This document shows, one piece after another, positions 43,379 through 51,421 of a stretch of DNA of 64,000 nucleotides. Each line of letters starts with the position of its first letter. The first letter of the stretch is position 1. Where the stretch lies: positions 1 to 64,000 of the forward strand of contig NZ_QYRN01000004.1 of assembly GCF_003583935.1 (NCBI RefSeq), read 5' to 3'. The notes beneath the pieces were generated by a model. The model did no database searches. It was given only the letters and a program-made list of their open reading frames with translations, and was not told the DNA's origin. The position numbers and the translations under genes were made by a program. This stretch comes from Aureimonas flava (GTDB lineage: Bacteria > Pseudomonadota > Alphaproteobacteria > Rhizobiales > Rhizobiaceae).

Positions 43379-44670
43379 TGGACGGCGGCTTCTGGAGCGA
43401 GGTCGAGCGCGAGCTGGACCGGCAGCCGGCGTACGTCCTGCGGCGCGCGCTGCCGCCCTGGGCGCTGTGCGCGCGGCCGGCGCAACTGCCGCCGCCGGGC
43501 GATTGGCGGCAATGGCTGCTGATCGGCGGGCGCGGCTCGGGCAAGACGCGGGCCGGCGCCGAATGGGTGCGGGCCATGGCGCTGGGCGAGGCGCCGTTGG
43601 CGGGGCGCGTGCACGGGCGGATCGCCTTGGTGGCGGAGACGCTGGGCGACGCGCGCGAGGTGATGGTGGAGGGCGAGAGCGGGCTCCGGGCGCTGGACTA
43701 CGCGACGCGCCCGGTGTTCGAGGCCTCGCGGCGGCGGCTGGTCTTCGCCAACGGGGCGGTGGCGCAGGTGTTCTCCTCGGAGGACCCCGACGCCCTGCGG
43801 GGCTACCAGTTCGACGCGGCCTGGGGCGACGAGCTGGCCAAGTGGACCCATGCGCAGGACTGTTTCGACAACCTGCAGCTGGCGCTGCGGCTGGGCGAGC
43901 ATCCCCGGATGCTGCTGACCACGACGCCGCGCGCGGTGCCGATCTTGAAGCGGCTCACCGCCGAGGAGGCGACGGCCGTGACGCGGATGCGAACCGCCGA
44001 GAACGCGGGCAACCTCGCGGCCGGCTTCGTGACGGCGATGGAAGCGCGCTACGGCGGCTCGCGGCTGGCGCGGCAGGAACTTGACGGCGAGATGATCGAG
44101 GCGCGCGAGGACGCACTGTTCGACCGGGCGTCGATCGACCGGCTTCGGGTGCGCGCCGCACCGGACCTGTCGCGCATCGTGGTGGCGGTCGACCCGCCGG
44201 CCTCGTCCGGCCGGACCTCCGACGCCTGCGGCATCGTGGCCGCCGGGCTGGCGCCGGACGGGACCATCTACGTGCTCGCCGATCGCAGCCGGCGCGGGCT
44301 GAAGCCGCCGGAATGGGCGGCCGCCGCCGTGTCGCTCTACCGCGAGCTGGAGGCGGACCGGATCGTCGCCGAGGTGAACCAGGGCGGCGAGATGGTGGAG
44401 GCCGTGCTGCGGACCGTGGCGCCGGAGGTGCCCGTCTCGGCCGTTCGCGCCACGCGCGGCAAGTGGGTGCGGGCCGAGCCCGTGGCCGCGCTCTACGAGC
44501 AGGGACGGGTGCGCCATGCCGGGGGCTTCGCCGAGCTGGAGGACGAGCTGTGCGACTTCGGCCCCAACGGCCTGTCGAACGGCCGGTCGCCCGATCGGCT
44601 CGACGCCATGGTCTGGGCGGTGACGGCGCTGTCGCAGCCGCGCGCGGAGCCGCGCATCCGTCGGCTTTGA
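43378..44670 (+). CDS. GTA terminase large subunit (TerL, ORFg2)
   Basis: A 430-residue DNA-packaging motor. The ATPase has Walker A GGRGSGKT (50-57) and a DEx motif in FDAAWGDELAKWTH. The C-terminal RNase H-like nuclease shows IVVAVDPPASSGRTSDACGI, IVAEVNQGGEMVEAVLRTVA and DRLDAMVWAV with acidic metal ligands. It cuts and pumps headful pieces of genomic DNA into GTA capsids. All catalytic motifs look intact, so the particle system may be functional. Confidence 0.95.
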   Translation: MDGGFWSEVERELDRQPAYVLRRALPPWALCARPAQLPPPGDWRQWLLIGGRGSGKTRAGAEWVRAMALGEAPLAGRVHGRIALVAETLGDAREVMVEGESGLRALDYATRPVFEASRRRLVFANGAVAQVFSSEDPDALRGYQFDAAWGDELAKWTHAQDCFDNLQLALRLGEHPRMLLTTTPRAVPILKRLTAEEATAVTRMRTAENAGNLAAGFVTAMEARYGGSRLARQELDGEMIEAREDALFDRASIDRLRVRAAPDLSRIVVAVDPPASSGRTSDACGIVAAGLAPDGTIYVLADRSRRGLKPPEWAAAAVSLYRELEADRIVAEVNQGGEMVEAVLRTVAPEVPVSAVRATRGKWVRAEPVAALYEQGRVRHAGGFAELEDELCDFGPNGLSNGRSPDRLDAMVWAVTALSQPRAEPRIRRL

Positions 44671-44710
44671 TTTCAACTGTTTGTGGCCTTCCGTTCAACG
44701 GAGACGTGAG

Positions 44711-45922
44711 ATGGGTTTGACGACGAGGCTGCGGGCCCTGGCGGGGCTCGTGCCCGCGCCCGCACGGACGGGCGCGCCGGAAACGCGCTCGGGAAGCCCC
44801 GGCGGGGCGCTGGTGTTCGCCGGGGCGGCGGACGAGGCCGACTGGAGCGAACGATCCTACGGGTCGCTGGCCCGCGCGGGCTTCATGCGCAATCCGATGG
44901 TGTATCGATGCGTGCGGCTGATCGCAGAGAATGCGGCGGCGGTGCCGTTCCTGCTCTACGAGGGGCGGCGCGAAGTGGAGGCGCACGCGATCCTCGACCT
45001 CCTCGCGCAGCCCAACGGCCTGCAGGACGGGGCGGCGCTGATCGAGACCCTGGTCGGCCATCTCCTCCTGTCCGGCGCGGCGCATGTGGAAGCGAGCGTG
45101 CTGGACGGCGTCCCGCGCCAGCTCCATGCGCTGCGGCCGGACCAGATCCGCACCGTCTCGTCGGCCGACGGCTGGCCGGAGGCGGTGGAGCATCGGGTCG
45201 GCGGGCGGGTGCGGCGGATCGCGCTGGAGGGCGACGGCGGTCGGCCGGCCCGCATCCTGGCGATCCGGCTGTTCCACCCGCTCAGCGAGGCGGACGGTTT
45301 CGCGCCGGTCGGCGCGGCGCAGACGGCGCTGGACCTGCACAACGCGGCGACGCGCTGGAACAAGGCGCTGCTCGACAATTCGGCGCGGCCCTCCGGCGCC
45401 CTGGTCTACCAGCCGGGCGACGGCGGCAACCTGTCGAGCGACCAGTTCGAGCGGCTGAAGGCGGAGCTGGAAAGCGGCTATGCGGGCGCGGCACGCGCCG
45501 GCCGGCCGATGCTGCTGGAAGGCGGGCTCGACTGGAAGGCGATGGCGCTCAGTCCGCGCGACATGGACTTCCTGGAAGCGCGCAACGGCGCGGCGCGGGA
45601 CGTGGCGGTCGCCTTCGGCGTGCCGCCCATGCTGCTCGGCATTCCGGGGGACGCGACCTATGCCAACTACGCCGAGGCGAACCGGGCTCTGATCCGCCTG
45701 ACGGTGCTGCCGCTGGTGGCGCGGCTTGCTGCCGCGCTCGGGCATTGGCTCGGCGCGTTCTTCGACGACGGGAACGGCCTGCGGCTCGGCTTCGACGCGG
45801 ACCGCATCGAGGGACTTTCGCTCGAGCGCGAGGCTCTGTGGACGCGGCTGCAGGGCGCGAGCTTCCTCGACGACGACGAGAAGCGCGAGGCCGTGGGCTA
45901 TGGCCCGCGCGCCTCGAAGTGA
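44711..45922 (+). CDS. GTA portal protein (HK97 family, ORFg3)
   Basis: A 403-residue portal protein, the DNA entry ring. HK97-portal features: NPMVYRCVRLIAENAAAVPF, LHALRPDQIRTV, NAATRWNKALLDNSARPSGA, then DVAVAFGVPPMLLGIPGDAT followed by YANYAEANRALIRLTVLP. ATG at 44711 has GGAG upstream, 40 bp after terL. Complete relative to the family. Confidence 0.94.
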   Translation: MGLTTRLRALAGLVPAPARTGAPETRSGSPGGALVFAGAADEADWSERSYGSLARAGFMRNPMVYRCVRLIAENAAAVPFLLYEGRREVEAHAILDLLAQPNGLQDGAALIETLVGHLLLSGAAHVEASVLDGVPRQLHALRPDQIRTVSSADGWPEAVEHRVGGRVRRIALEGDGGRPARILAIRLFHPLSEADGFAPVGAAQTALDLHNAATRWNKALLDNSARPSGALVYQPGDGGNLSSDQFERLKAELESGYAGAARAGRPMLLEGGLDWKAMALSPRDMDFLEARNGAARDVAVAFGVPPMLLGIPGDATYANYAEANRALIRLTVLPLVARLAAALGHWLGAFFDDGNGLRLGFDADRIEGLSLEREALWTRLQGASFLDDDEKREAVGYGPRASK

Positions 45923-45938
45923 CGGGGGTGGAAGAACC

Positions 45939-46289
45939 ATGGATACGATGACGGGGGACGTCGCGTCCCCGCTGGCGCTCTTCGGCGCCAAGCTGGCGGG
46001 TGCCGTGGGAGGGTCGGTGATCTCGATCGCCTATCTCCTGCCGAACGGCCGGCGCGAGGCGTTGGCACGCTTCCTGACCGGCGCGGTGACCGGCGTGGTG
46101 TTCGGAGGGCCGGCGGGGATCGCACTCGGCGACCATCTGTCGCTCGGCGACCGGATCGGCCCTGCGGAGCTGATGCTGATCGGTTCGGCGGCCGCCAGCC
46201 TCTCGGCCTGGTGGGCGCTCGGTGCGCTGCACCGCTTCGTAGAAGGCCTCTGGGTCCGGCCGGTGCGTTCGGGAGGGACGGCGCGATGA
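45939..46289 (+). CDS. GTA small membrane protein (ORFg3.5, DUF6107-like)
   Basis: A 116-residue protein with two or three hydrophobic stretches (ALFGAKLAGAVGGSVISIAY, FLTGAVTGVVFGGPAGIALG, LMLIGSAAASLSAWWALGAL). It sits between portal and protease, where Rhizobiales GTAs carry a DUF6107-type gene. Function is unknown; a membrane role in assembly is only a guess. The ATG at 45939 is 16 bp after the portal stop, and the end overlaps the protease (ATGA). Confidence 0.72.
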   Translation: MDTMTGDVASPLALFGAKLAGAVGGSVISIAYLLPNGRREALARFLTGAVTGVVFGGPAGIALGDHLSLGDRIGPAELMLIGSAAASLSAWWALGALHRFVEGLWVRPVRSGGTAR

Positions 46290-46837
46290 CGCGAGTGCCT
46301 TCCATCAAACGGACCATGCCGCTCGCCGCGGTGGCCGAGGACGACGAGCCCGGCCTGATCCGGGGCTACGCAAGCCTGTTCGACCGGACCGACCGGGCTG
46401 GCGACCGGATCCTGCGCGGGGCCTTCGCCCGGTCGCTGGAGGAGCGCACGGCCTCCGGGGTGCGGATGCTGTGGCAGCACGACCCGGCCGAGCCGATCGG
46501 TCGCTGGACCGTGCTGCGCGAGGACGCGCGAGGCCTCTACGCCGAAGGGCGGCTCGAGCTCGGCAGCCGGCGTGGGCGGGAGGCCCTGGCGCTCCTGAGG
46601 GGCGGGGCGATCGACGGGCTGTCGATCGGCTTCCGCACCCGGCGATCCAAGCCGCTCCGCGACGCCGCGCGCCGGCTTCTCACCGACATCGACCTCTGGG
46701 AAATCTCGCTCGTGACGTTTCCCATGCAGGAGGCGGCGCGCGTGCGCGAGGTGCGCGGGCTGGCGCTCGGCTGGGCGCGGGCGCTGCGCGAGGCGGCTCG
46801 GCGGATCGCGCCGCGCGGGCTGCCGGTCGGCACCTGA
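46286..46837 (+). CDS. GTA prohead protease (HK97 family, ORFg4)
   Basis: A 183-residue serine protease that trims the capsid precursor. Herpesvirus-protease-like motifs: GLIRGYASLFDRTDRAGDRI, catalytic His in RMLWQHDPAEPIG, and catalytic Ser in IDGLSIGFRTRRS. A second acidic motif is in IDLWEISLVTFPMQ. It is followed by a terminator-like hairpin before the capsid gene. Confidence 0.92.
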   Translation: MTRVPSIKRTMPLAAVAEDDEPGLIRGYASLFDRTDRAGDRILRGAFARSLEERTASGVRMLWQHDPAEPIGRWTVLREDARGLYAEGRLELGSRRGREALALLRGGAIDGLSIGFRTRRSKPLRDAARRLLTDIDLWEISLVTFPMQEAARVREVRGLALGWARALREAARRIAPRGLPVGT

Positions 46838-46871
46838 CCGGCGCCCCTTCCGCCATTTTCCCTTCTTCGCG

Positions 46872-46898
46872 CCCCGCGCCCGGACATCCGGCGCGGGG
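46872..46898 (+). terminator. Terminator-like hairpin between protease and capsid genes
   Basis: CCCCGCGCC (46872-46880) pairs with GGCGCGGGG (46890-46898) and is followed by TTCGCTTTTT. It has the form of an intrinsic terminator inside the GTA operon, 31 bp before the capsid start. Partial termination or processing here would set a separate level for capsid mRNA. Confidence 0.65.
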
Positions 46899-46929
46899 TT
46901 CGCTTTTTCCACCGAGCCAAGGAGACGAC

Positions 46930-48180
46930 ATGCAGACCTTCCACCAGGGTGCGCCCGAGACCAAGGCCAGCGGCGGACGCGAGGGCGCCGAGGCGCTGAA
47001 CGAGTTCATGGGGGCCTTCGAGGCCTTCCGCGAGGCCAACGACGAGCGGCTGTCGCAGATCGAGAAGCGCATGAGCGCCGACGCCCTGACGGGCGAGAAG
47101 GTGGAGCGCATCTCCAAGGCGATGGACGAGCAGGAGAAGCGCATGGAGCGCCTCGTGCTCAAGGGCATGCGGCCGCCGGCCGGCGGCGGCGAGACGGCGG
47201 GCGCCGAGCCGACCGAGCACCGCTCCGCCTTCGAGGCCTATGTGCGCGGCGGCGACGAGACCCGCCTGCGCCGGTTGGAGGAGAAGGCGATGTCCGGCCT
47301 CGCGGGCGCGGACGGCGGCTTCCTGGTGCCCTCGGAGACGGAAACCGAGATCGGCCGCCGGCTGGCCGCCGTCTCGCCCATCCGGGGCATCGCCAGCGTG
47401 CGCACCGTGTCGTCGGCGGTGCTGCGCAAGCCCTTCGCGCTGAACGGGGCGCAGACGGGCTGGGTGGGCCAGGCGGATGCCCGGCCGCAGACCAACGCGC
47501 CGCAGCTCGCGGAGCTGAGCTTCCCGACCATGGAGCTCTACGCGATGCCGGCCGCCACCAACGCGCTGCTGGACGACGCGGCGGTCGATATCGACGCTTG
47601 GATCGGCGAGGAAGTGGAGCAGGCCTTCGCGGCGCAGGAGGGCGCGGCCTTCGTGAACGGCGACGGCGTGTCGAAGCCCAAGGGCTTCATGTCCTATCCG
47701 ACGGTGACCGAAAGCGCCTTCGCCTGGGGGAGCGTCGGGACCGTCTCGACCGGAGCGAACGGCGGCTTCATGGCGGGTGCTGCGGGGGACGCGCTGATCG
47801 ATCTGATCTACGCGCTCAAGGCGGGCTATCGCCAGAACGCCAGCTTCGTGATGAACCGGCGGACCCAGAGCGCCGTGCGCAAGCTCAAGGACGCCGACGG
47901 GAACTACCTCTGGGCGCCGCCCTCGGCGGCCGGCGCGCGGGCGACGCTGATGGGCTTCCCGGTGGTGGAGGCCGAAGCCATGCCGGACATCGGCGCGGCC
48001 GCCAAGGCCATCGCCTTCGGCGATTTCGGCCGCTTCTACCTCGTGGTGGACCGCCAGGGCGTGCGCGTCCTGCGCGACCCCTACAGCGCCAAGCCCTACG
48101 TCCTGTTCTACACGACCAAGCGCGTGGGCGGCGGCATCCAGGACTTCGACGCCGCCAAGCTCCTGAACTTCGTGGCCTGA
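46930..48180 (+). CDS. GTA major capsid protein (HK97 family, ORFg5)
   Basis: A 416-residue capsid protein. The N-terminal ~115 residues are a charged coiled coil (the delta/scaffold domain cleaved by the prohead protease). The HK97 fold then begins near GADGGFLVPSETETEIGRRL. Conserved parts include VGQADARPQTNAPQLAELSF and the E-loop/P-domain WIGEEVEQAFAAQEGAAFVN. The C-terminus is FDAAKLLNFVA. ATG 46930 follows GGAG. It lies between two hairpins, which fits the high expression that a capsid protein needs. Confidence 0.95.
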   Translation: MQTFHQGAPETKASGGREGAEALNEFMGAFEAFREANDERLSQIEKRMSADALTGEKVERISKAMDEQEKRMERLVLKGMRPPAGGGETAGAEPTEHRSAFEAYVRGGDETRLRRLEEKAMSGLAGADGGFLVPSETETEIGRRLAAVSPIRGIASVRTVSSAVLRKPFALNGAQTGWVGQADARPQTNAPQLAELSFPTMELYAMPAATNALLDDAAVDIDAWIGEEVEQAFAAQEGAAFVNGDGVSKPKGFMSYPTVTESAFAWGSVGTVSTGANGGFMAGAAGDALIDLIYALKAGYRQNASFVMNRRTQSAVRKLKDADGNYLWAPPSAAGARATLMGFPVVEAEAMPDIGAAAKAIAFGDFGRFYLVVDRQGVRVLRDPYSAKPYVLFYTTKRVGGGIQDFDAAKLLNFVA

Positions 48181-48185
48181 CGACA

Positions 48186-48209
48186 CGGCCGGGCGGGGAC
48201 GCCCGGCCG
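48186..48209 (+). terminator. GC hairpin after the capsid gene
   Basis: CGGCCGGGC (48186-48194) and GCCCGGCCG (48201-48209) form a perfect 9-bp stem with a 6-nt loop, 5 bp after the capsid stop. It is followed by pyrimidines, not a T run. It may protect the capsid mRNA 3' end or attenuate downstream genes. Confidence 0.5.
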
Positions 48210-48238
48210 CTCTCCCCCTCATGCGGATCGGGACTGAC

Positions 48239-48790
48239 ATGATCTGGATCGACAACGGGCCACCGGCCGCCGAGCCTGTGACGCTGGCCGAGGCTAAGGC
48301 GCATCTGCGCATCGACCGCGCCGACGAGGATGGCACGATCGAGGGTTTCCTGCGCGCCGCGCGCGAGACGATCGAGGCGCGAACGGGATTGGTCCTGGCG
48401 CGGTGTGGCTTCCGGCTCTGCCTGGACAGCCCGGCTGCCGCGGACCTGGCGCTGTCGCGCCGGCCGGCGCGCGCGGTGCTCGCCGCCCGGTGGTTCGACG
48501 GGGCCGGGACGCCGCAACACGCGGACCCGGCCGCCGTGCGCATCGTGCGCGACGGCGGTGCGCTCCGGCTGCCCCGCGATCTGACCGGCCGGACCGGATG
48601 CGACGTCGAGCTCGAGCTCGACATGGGCCTCGACGCCGGGGCGGTTCCCGACATGCTCCGGCTCGCGATCCTCCATCTCGTGTCGATCTCCTTCGACATG
48701 CGCGGCGCGGCGTCGGCCGCCATGCAGCCCGCGCTGATGCCGCCGCTGGTGCGCGGGCTGCTGGCGCCGTACCGGCGGGTCGGCCTCTGA
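48239..48790 (+). CDS. GTA head-tail connector (ORFg6)
   Basis: A 183-residue gp6-like adaptor protein: AEPVTLAEAKAHLRIDRADE is the family N-terminus, with helical packing region EGFLRAARETIEARTGLVLA. It extends the portal ring to the neck. I prefer ATG 48239 to 48221 because family members begin just before this motif. It shares a base with the next gene (TGATG). Confidence 0.85.
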   Translation: MIWIDNGPPAAEPVTLAEAKAHLRIDRADEDGTIEGFLRAARETIEARTGLVLARCGFRLCLDSPAAADLALSRRPARAVLAARWFDGAGTPQHADPAAVRIVRDGGALRLPRDLTGRTGCDVELELDMGLDAGAVPDMLRLAILHLVSISFDMRGAASAAMQPALMPPLVRGLLAPYRRVGL

Positions 48791-49122
48791 TGGCGCCGCT
48801 GTTCATCGACGCCGGTCTCCTGCGCCACCGGGCGGCGATCGAGCGCAACGAGATCGTGCCCGACGACATGGGCGGGGGCCGGGACGCCTGGGTGGAGGTG
48901 GGCGAGACGTCGGTGCGTCTGGAGCCCCTCACGGTGGAGGTGGAGGAGCGATGGGGGCAGCGCATGGGCGCGGCGACGCATCGCGTCACCCTGCGGGCGC
49001 GCGACGGGCTCGACCGGGGCATGGCGTTCCGCATCGGCTCGCGGCGCTTCGTGATCCGTGCGCTGCAGGACCCGGACGAGACCGGACGCTACCTCGTATG
49101 CCGCTGCGAGGCCGAGGCATGA
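48790..49122 (+). CDS. GTA head closure protein (ORFg7)
   Basis: A 110-residue phage head-tail joining protein (SPP1 gp16 / HK97 gp7-like): LLRHRAAIERNEIVPDDMGG, WVEVGETSVRLEPLTVEVEE, MAFRIGSRRFVIRALQDPDE. It seals the filled head and offers the tail docking site. It overlaps neighbours at both ends, as expected in this compact operon. Confidence 0.88.
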   Translation: MAPLFIDAGLLRHRAAIERNEIVPDDMGGGRDAWVEVGETSVRLEPLTVEVEERWGQRMGAATHRVTLRARDGLDRGMAFRIGSRRFVIRALQDPDETGRYLVCRCEAEA

Positions 49123-49304
49123 TCGCGCGCGTCGAGGTGCGGCTGCGGCGCGACGCGCTCGCGGCGCGCGTGCGCGAGACGGTCCGACGCGCGGCGACGG
49201 ACCGGGCGATGCGGGCGCTGGCGGAGGCCGACGCGGCCACCGGGCCGCCTGACGAAAAGTTAACTACGAGGACGCGTGCGGATGGTTTATCACGCGATGT
49301 GTGA
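49119..49304 (+). CDS. Short ORF between GTA g7 and g8, unrecognised
   Basis: A 61-residue basic peptide starting MIARVEVRLRRDALAARVRE, coupled to g7 by ATGA. The first ~45 residues are a likely amphipathic helix. The remainder is encoded by lower-GC DNA (from about 49255, with GTTAAC), a different composition from the operon. Classical RcGTA has no gene here. It could be a remnant of an HK97 gp10-like protein or a novel small factor. The ORF quality is modest. Confidence 0.45.
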   Translation: MIARVEVRLRRDALAARVRETVRRAATDRAMRALAEADAATGPPDEKLTTRTRADGLSRDV

Positions 49305-49349
49305 CGCGGTGTTTCTCCGTGATCCGAGGAGCGAAGAGGACTGAATGCC

Positions 49350-49760
49350 ATGGCGCATCCCAGCGCTGAACTCCAGACCACCATCGTCTCGGCCCTGACG
49401 CACGACCCGGCCCTGCTCGCCCGGCTGGGCGGGCCGAAGGTGTTCGACCGCGTGCCCGAACGGGCCGCCTTTCCCTATCTCACGCTCGGCCGCACCGCCG
49501 TGGTGGACTGGTCCACCGGTACGGAGGACGGCGCCGAGCACATCCTGACGCTGCATGTCTGGGCCAGGGGGGGCTCGAAGCAGGAGACCTACGAGATCAT
49601 GGACATGGTCTCGAACCGCCTTCACGACCAGACGCTGCCGCTGACCAGCCATCGCCTGGTGAACCTCCAGCTCCAGTTCGCCGAGGCGCGCCAGGAGCCG
49701 GACGGCCCGGCCTATCACGGCATCCTGCGCTTTCGCGCGGTGACCGAACCGTTGGCCTGA
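49350..49760 (+). CDS. GTA tail terminator protein (ORFg8, DUF3168)
   Basis: A 136-residue DUF3168 protein: LQTTIVSALTHDPALLARLG, FPYLTLGRTAVVDWSTGTED, ILTLHVWARGGSKQETYEIM. It caps the tail tube and joins it to the head. It is followed by a very strong stem-loop (49790-49817). Confidence 0.9.
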   Translation: MAHPSAELQTTIVSALTHDPALLARLGGPKVFDRVPERAAFPYLTLGRTAVVDWSTGTEDGAEHILTLHVWARGGSKQETYEIMDMVSNRLHDQTLPLTSHRLVNLQLQFAEARQEPDGPAYHGILRFRAVTEPLA

Positions 49761-49789
49761 CGCGCCGACGCATCCGAGACGAGTATCGC

Positions 49790-49817
49790 GAAGGGCGGTC
49801 CGAAAGGGCCGCCCTTC
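49790..49817 (+). terminator. Intrinsic terminator-like hairpin between g8 and g9
   Basis: GAAGGGCGGTCC pairs with GGGCCGCCCTTC across a GAAA tetraloop (12 bp, one T-G pair), followed by TTCGTTT. This is the strongest hairpin inside the GTA operon. It lies 33 bp before g9. Either the tail genes have their own promoter or read-through is regulated. Confidence 0.75.
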
Positions 49818-49850
49818 TTCGTTTGGCCTCACGAAGGAGGATAGGTCGTC

Positions 49851-50264
49851 ATGGGCGCACAGAAGGGTAAGGACCTGCTGCTGAAGGCCGACCCGGACGG
49901 GATCGGCACGTTCTCGACGCTGGCGGGGCTGCGCTCGCGTCGCATCTCGTTCAACGCGGAGACGGTGGACGTGACCGACAGCGAGAGCGCCGGGCGCTGG
50001 CGCGAGCTGCTGGGCGGGGCGGGGGTGCAGCGCGCCTCGCTGTCCGGCTCGGGCATCTTCAAGGACGCGGCGTCGGACGCCTCGCTGCGCCGGCTCTTCT
50101 TCGAGGGCCGGATCGCCTCGTTCCAGACGGTGATCCCCGATTTCGGCACGGTGACGGGGCCGTTCCAGGTCACGGCCCTCGAGTACGGCGGCGAGCACAA
50201 CGGCGAGGTATCCTTCGAGATCTCGCTGGAGTCGGCTGGCGCGCTCCAGTTCGCGGCGCTCTGA
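49851..50264 (+). CDS. GTA major tail protein (ORFg9)
   Basis: A 137-residue TP901-1-type tail tube protein: GKDLLLKADPDGIGTFSTLA, ISFNAETVDVTDSESAGRWR, GSGIFKDAASDASLRRLFFE, and C-terminal ISLESAGALQFAAL. It polymerises into the tail tube. ATG 49851 has GGAGG upstream, a strong site for an abundant protein. Confidence 0.93.
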   Translation: MGAQKGKDLLLKADPDGIGTFSTLAGLRSRRISFNAETVDVTDSESAGRWRELLGGAGVQRASLSGSGIFKDAASDASLRRLFFEGRIASFQTVIPDFGTVTGPFQVTALEYGGEHNGEVSFEISLESAGALQFAAL

Positions 50265-50265
50265 G

Positions 50266-50601
50266 ATGGCCGCGAACCGAAGGCGCGGCGAGGTCGAGGC
50301 GGTGCTGGACGGGCAGGCGCACCGGCTCTGCCTGACGCTGGGCGCGCTGGCGGAGCTGGAGGACGCGTTCGCGCTCGAGGACATCGCGAGCCTGGCCCAA
50401 CGCTTCGGCAGTGGTCGGCTATCCGCGCGCGACCTGACGCGCATCATCGCGGCCGGGCTGCGGGGCGGCGGCACGCCCGCCACGGACGAGGCGGTCGCCG
50501 CCATGGCCATCGACGGCGGTGCGGCAGGGGCGGCGCGCATCGCCTCCGAACTCCTGACGGCGGCCTTCGGCGGGCCGGAGGAGACGACCGACCGCCCTTG
50601 A
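50266..50601 (+). CDS. GTA tail assembly chaperone-like protein (ORFg10)
   Basis: A 111-residue GTA-family protein: RGEVEAVLDGQAHRLCLTLG, ALAELEDAFALEDIASLAQR, FGSGRLSARDLTRIIAAGLR. It sits between the major tail protein and the second chaperone, as in RcGTA. It starts 1 bp after g9. Confidence 0.88.
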   Translation: MAANRRRGEVEAVLDGQAHRLCLTLGALAELEDAFALEDIASLAQRFGSGRLSARDLTRIIAAGLRGGGTPATDEAVAAMAIDGGAAGAARIASELLTAAFGGPEETTDRP

Positions 50602-50819
50602 GCGCCGCCGCGCCGGACCACCGGTCGGACGCGGCGGCCTTTCCCTGGAACGAGATGTTCGCGGCGGCGGTGTGCGTCCTGCGCCTGACGCCGGACGCCG
50701 TGTGGCGTGCCACGCCGCGCGAGCTGGCGCTGGCGCTCGGGCCCTTCGCCGGGCTCGCCGCGCCGCCCAGCCGGGCACGGCTCGACGACCTGATGCAACG
50801 CTTTCCCGACACGAGGTGA
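50598..50819 (+). CDS. GTA second tail assembly chaperone (ORFg10.1)
   Basis: A 73-residue TAC-like protein: FPWNEMFAAAVCVLRLTPDA, VWRATPRELALALGPFAGLA. It seems to start at TTG 50598 overlapping the g10 stop (TTGA). A later ATG at 50655 would remove the conserved FPWNE part. Phage pairs of this kind are sometimes linked by frameshifting; here the overlap is a simple restart. Confidence 0.8.
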   Translation: MSAAAPDHRSDAAAFPWNEMFAAAVCVLRLTPDAVWRATPRELALALGPFAGLAAPPSRARLDDLMQRFPDTR

Positions 50820-50822
50820 CAC

Positions 50823-51419
50823 ATGGTGGAAACGGTGGATGCGCTGCGCATCGCGGTGGAGGCCGACACCAGCGGCTTCGATCGCGCGCTGGGCGACCTC
50901 TCGACCCGCGCCAACGCCTTCGGCGCCGCGCTGACCAGCGCGTTTCGCGGGGCGGTCGGCGGCGGGCGCTCGCTGGACAGCGTGCTGCGCCAGCTCGGCG
51001 GCCGGATCTCGACGATCGCGCTGGACGCCGCGCTGAGACCCCTGACGCAGATCGCCGGCGGGCTCCTGGGGCAGGTGCTGTCCGGCGTCGGCGGTGGCGT
51101 CGTCGCGGGCGCGGGCGGCGGTGCGACGCCGGGCGGCATCGTGCCCTTCGCCAAGGGCGGCGTGGTGCGCGCGCCGAGCTTCTTTCCGCACGGCGGGCGG
51201 ATCGGCCTGATGGGCGAGGCGGGCGCGGAGGCGATCCTGCCGCTGCGGCGCGGGCCGGACGGCTCGCTCGGCGTCGCCGCCCCGGCCGGGGCGGGCCGGG
51301 CGGGCCCTTCGATCGTCTTCAACGTCTCCACGCCGGACGCGCCGAGCTTCCGGCGCGCCGAGGTGCAGATCCAGGCGATGATCGCCCGCGCGGCGATGCG
51401 CGGACAAAGGGGGCTGTGA
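50823..51419 (+). CDS. GTA tape-measure-related tail protein (ORFg11)
   Basis: A 198-residue protein: MVETVDALRIAVEADTSGFD start, a helical region, a Gly/Ala/Val-rich hydrophobic core (about 75-105), and GGIVPFAKGGVVRAPSFFPH, GRIGLMGEAGAEAILPLRRG. These are the C-terminal motifs of phage tape-measure proteins. The short length matches GTA ORFg11 (about 220 aa), so it is not a truncation. It would set tail length and occupy the tube. Confidence 0.9.
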   Translation: MVETVDALRIAVEADTSGFDRALGDLSTRANAFGAALTSAFRGAVGGGRSLDSVLRQLGGRISTIALDAALRPLTQIAGGLLGQVLSGVGGGVVAGAGGGATPGGIVPFAKGGVVRAPSFFPHGGRIGLMGEAGAEAILPLRRGPDGSLGVAAPAGAGRAGPSIVFNVSTPDAPSFRRAEVQIQAMIARAAMRGQRGL

Positions 51420-51421
51420 CC

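Noticed and set aside
50823-51419. Tape-measure gene seeming truncated (198 aa)
   Set aside because: GTA tape-measure-related ORFg11 is normally about this length, and start and end motifs are complete.
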